Positions 62,101 to 64,000 of a DNA stretch of 64,000 nucleotides are shown here, one piece after another. Origin of the DNA: Corallium rubrum (Eukaryota > Cnidaria > Anthozoa > Scleralcyonacea > Coralliidae); the NCBI GenBank assembly GCA_964035015.1, contig OZ036002.1:9100643-9164642 (forward strand). The letters run 5' to 3'. A program made the translations under genes and the position numbers. Below the pieces are notes generated by a model. It did not search any database and was not told the DNA's origin. It worked only from the letters and a program-made list of their open reading frames with translations. Every line of letters begins with the position of its first letter. The first letter of the stretch is position 1.

Positions 62101-63039
62101 TTTTTCAGATGGATTTTCCGCTCGAAAATCTCACGAAGAAGCTCGTTATACGTGTCGTCTTTGTGGAAAGGTCTTCAATAGAGCAGGTAATTCAGGTTTC
62201 GAGACGACTTCTTTTGGACAGCTTGGTTTTTCAGGCTTCCTTCCCTCCCTCCTTCCCTACCTCCCTTCCTTTCTTCTCTTCCTTTCTTCTCTTCCTTCCT
62301 TCTTTCCTTGCCTTCCTTCCTTCCTTCCTTCCTTCCTTCCTTCCTTCCTTCCTTCCTTCCTTCCTTCCTTCCTTCCTTCCTTCCTTCCTTCCTTCCTTCC
62401 TTCCTTCCTTCCTTCCTTCCTTCCTTCCTTCCCTCCTTCCCTCCTTCCCTCCTTCCTTCCCTCGCTCCTTCCCTACCTCCCTTCCTTTCTTCTCTTCCTT
62501 CCTTCCTGACTTCCTTCTCTTCTTTCCTTCCCTCTTTTGTTCGTTCGTTCGTTCCTTCATTCATTCAAACTTTATTTAAAGTTTTAACAATGTAAATTAT
62601 TTTAGATTGTCTAAAAGTACAAATCTCTTGTTCGTTTCTGTTTAGAACGTTTGTCAAACCATATGGTGACTCACAAACCTTTCAAATGTTTTATTAATGG
62701 TTGTGACAAGGTAGGCAAATATACTTTAAATACTTTAATATAAAGCAAACTTTATTGTTTTTGCTGTGTTGTATGTAATCACCGTACAATATTAATCCAT
62801 ATTATGTATTTTCTCCTTGCAGACATTCAATACGAAGCCAAACCTCACCCGACATTTGTCTTCCTATCATTCCATGCGACCACCCAGTCCAACCCGTGCC
62901 AAACCAAAGAGTCCATTCTTCATGAAGGTTCTTCCTCTTACCAAGGTTGCGCGATACTTGTGCCCAGATCTCCTCAAGTTTCCTCATTTGGCTCGGGTTT
63001 TTAATACAGCTCTAAACTCCAATGAAATTCGACAAGCAT
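50128..63039 (+). CDS. MTA: MTA-family NuRD subunit with C2H2 fingers, 5' part (runs off right edge)
   Basis: Metastasis-associated (MTA) scaffold of the nuclear NuRD deacetylase-remodelling complex. Exons: 50128-50167, 50629-50696, 52862-52955, 55138-55267, 55708-55771, 56102-56219, 56974-57076, 57973-58072, 59126-59243, 59339-59409, 60031-60105, 60894-60952, 61065-61186, 61764-61877, 62109-62186, 62646-62710, 62823-63039; all phases close (545 codons). Order: BAH ([42 protein letters not shown]), ELM2 ([32 protein letters not shown]), SANT ([32 protein letters not shown]), GATA-type finger (C383, C386, C409, C412, then WVYWKKYGG), then two C2H2 fingers (C441-C444-H457-H461 and C466-C471-H484-H489). 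After them [15 protein letters not shown] aligns with the MTA1 segment following the GATA finger. Vertebrate MTA1-3, as remembered, lack the C2H2 pair. Confidence 0.95.
50697..52861. other. MTA intron 2, nothing coding seen
   Basis: Contains (GAT)n at 50808-50829, a C run of about 20 near 51647, and an imperfect inverted pair around 51780-52150 (TCAGACCACTGATCTCAAAT / ATTTGAGATTAGTGGATCAG). No other gene. Confidence 0.5.
53165..53426. repeat. two adjacent TTAA MITEs
   Basis: 53165-53292 (TTAACCCTTTATAGCCC ... CTCTAAAGGGTTAA) and 53315-53426 (TTAACCCTTTCCCTG ... GAGGGAAAGAGTTAA). Both carry the TCTGGCGTTAGMCAGA core, in opposite orientations. MTA intron 3. Confidence 0.75.
54071..54140 (-). 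tRNA. tRNA-like sequence, probably a pseudogene or SINE head
   Basis: On the minus strand ACTCGAT ... TCGAGT closes an acceptor-like stem, TAGCTCAACAGGTAGAGC is a good D-arm/box A, and AGTTCAAATCC a box B. The anticodon and T stems have mismatches (CGGACCGGAATCCCGA), so a functional tRNA is doubtful. If read normally the anticodon would be GGA (Ser). Confidence 0.4.
54454..54825. mobile_element. hAT-type MITE, 8-bp TSD CAGTAAGT
   Basis: Ends CAGGGGTGTAGGAAGC and GCTTCCTACGCCCCTG, with perfect direct CAGTAAGT at 54446-54453 and 54826-54833. Subterminal GGGGGGCCA tracts. 372 bp, MTA intron 3. Confidence 0.9.
56496..56810. mobile_element. CAGGG-ended DNA element with 5-bp TSD (CCATC), copy 3
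   Basis: Ends CAGGGTTCGAAATA and TATTTCGAACCCTG, with direct CCATC at 56491-56495 and 56811-56815. Subterminal TTGCCGGCTGTTT / GCCGGCAGCTGGC. 315 bp, MTA intron 6. Confidence 0.85.
57123..57412. repeat. foldback MITE
   Basis: Arms GGGAGCATGCCAGACTGACT / GTCAGTCTGGCATGCTCCC, inner GCGGTATATATCATTAGCGT and complement. MTA intron 7. Confidence 0.8.
57618..57942. repeat. foldback MITE
   Basis: Arms GAGAATGCCTACCCTCCGAG-type and its decayed complement; inner AAAGTGGGCTCTGCCAACAA / TTGTTGGCAGAGCCCACTTT. Ends 30 bp before the MTA exon at 57973. Confidence 0.75.
58480..59030. repeat. degenerate CAC/CAT trinucleotide tract
   Basis: (CACCATCACTAT)-like simple repeat over 550 bp in MTA intron 8, with internal duplications (ACTACTGTACTATTACCACC twice). 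Confidence 0.9.
60195..60322. repeat. inverted-repeat MITE
   Basis: Ends AGTTCAAATACGAGACGGAC and GTCCGACGTTGAGTATTCGAAC; inner TACCGGGATTTCAAAG / CTTTGTAATCCCGGTA. MTA intron 11. Confidence 0.65.
61236..61700. repeat. pentanucleotide (GTGTG / TGTAG)n
   Basis: TGGTG units, then long (TGTAG)n, then mixed GCGTA and GTGGT. MTA intron 13. Confidence 0.95.
62240..62545. repeat. (TTCC)n microsatellite
   Basis: Polypyrimidine CTTC repeat with CCCT and TTTC variants in MTA intron 15. Open frames here are artefacts. Confidence 0.97.
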
Positions 63040-63770
63040 GTGAGTAATAATTAGGTCGAAAACCCGCTCTTTACCACTGTACACTTCATTTAGTTTATCA
63101 AGTCAAAAGGTCAGCTCAAGGCAACGTTTTCGTTGCTTTATCAATCAATCAATCAATCGTCTTTATTCATCATAGGAAAAAGATACATTTCGTATGTTAC
63201 AAAGATTATTTTTAAAAAATTTACATAATTTAAAAAGTCTAAAGAGCTAAATTATATTTGAAAATTAATCTATTTATGTAGGAATTCTTATAGCGCTCAG
63301 TGTTAAGTTTAGGGCGTGCACTGCTGGTTCTTCGAAGACAATATTTATTTAATTTAGTTTTGGGGAAGATTTTCCTTAATGGATGATTTCCTAACAATTT
63401 AACCTTTTCAAAAATAGAGTGATCTTGTTTCATAAGTTCCTGTCGCACGTTAATAGAGTATGAAATATAGCGTCGTTTATAACATCTGTCTAAAAAACAT
63501 TGAATTACGGTAAGATCAGAATCAGATGCCCGCAAAACTGCTAAGCCATATGTAATATTCGGAAGTACTATACTATTGAACAGATAGTCTATCTCTGCTT
63601 GATAATATTATTTATGGCCGTTTTCCATTACGTGCGGGCTTTGGGAGTTGGAAATTTTTCAGCTTCTAAAGCGAACTGAACAATGCACGCTCCACCCACG
63701 CCGGCAAATCGGACATAATGGAAAACAGCCTTTATGCATTTAACCACCGCAGAATGCAAATATACGATGG

Positions 63771-63875
63771 TTAACATTTTGAGGCCTGGACGTCTCCCTG
63801 TGCTGAATAAAATCGTCTGGCGTTAACCAGAATAAAATACTACTAAAGACTCGTCGTCAGGCTTCAAAGTATTAA
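63771..63875. repeat. solitary TTAA MITE of the 113-bp family
   Basis: TTAACATTTTGAGGCCTGG ... CAGGCTTCAAAGTATTAA, same as the tandem units at 2269-2709. Shows that the unit moves on its own. Confidence 0.85.
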
Positions 63876-64000
63876 GAAGTAAGAATTGGTTGAGTAGACT
63901 TCTGGATATTTTTAGGTATTCTAAACTCTAAAGAATCATATAAAAAAAAGTGTATTTTTGGGAAAGTTTCCGTCGAGTTGGAATTTTTTTTACGTTGATT

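Noticed and set aside
62016-62595. PSFL / GRKE repeat open frames
   Set aside because: (TTCC)n translation; only the first part (62109-62186) is a real MTA exon, in another frame.

Overview
This is 64 kb of intron-rich, AT-rich animal nuclear DNA. Proteins read across GT-AG (and one GC-AG) introns resemble human proteins closely, while the non-coding DNA is full of miniature transposons, foldbacks, minisatellites and microsatellites. An invertebrate, plausibly an anthozoan cnidarian, fits best; that placement is inference from protein content and repeat style, not proof. No bacterial or viral genes were seen.

Layout. (1) 86-7641, minus: INTS7 (Integrator subunit 7), 5' part only, running off the left edge. 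(2) 7789-20814, plus: a complete 12-exon S9-family serine peptidase (669 aa), head-to-head with INTS7 across 147 bp. (3) 22850-31703, minus: complete 13-exon DTL/CDT2 (673 aa), convergent with the peptidase. (4) 33365-35581, minus: complete 5-exon cornichon family gene CNIH4 (148 aa). (5) 35967-42762, plus: complete 4-exon FAM161-family ciliary gene (754 aa), head-to-head with CNIH4 across 385 bp. (6) 42763-50127: a 7.4-kb gene-free interval with an inactivated hAT transposon. (7) 50128-63039, plus: MTA-family NuRD gene, 17 exons, running off the right edge. For every complete gene the summed exons are divisible by three and end on a stop, which supports the exon models.

The genes are mostly housekeeping: snRNA/transcription processing (INTS7), peptide turnover (S9 peptidase), S-phase ubiquitin ligase targeting (DTL), secretory cargo export (CNIH4), cilium/centrosome (FAM161) and chromatin repression (MTA). 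They do not form an operon or a single pathway; the likely functional coupling is the two compact bidirectional promoters.

The most interesting points are: a pair of canonical C2H2 zinc fingers inserted after the GATA finger of MTA; a transposon group with CAGGGYTCRAA termini and 5-bp target duplications (three clean copies); three hAT elements with perfect 8-bp duplications; 5S-rRNA-derived SINE copies; a dispersed 20-bp minisatellite carried inside terminal-repeat elements; and TTAA-ended foldbacks sitting a few bases from two splice donors.
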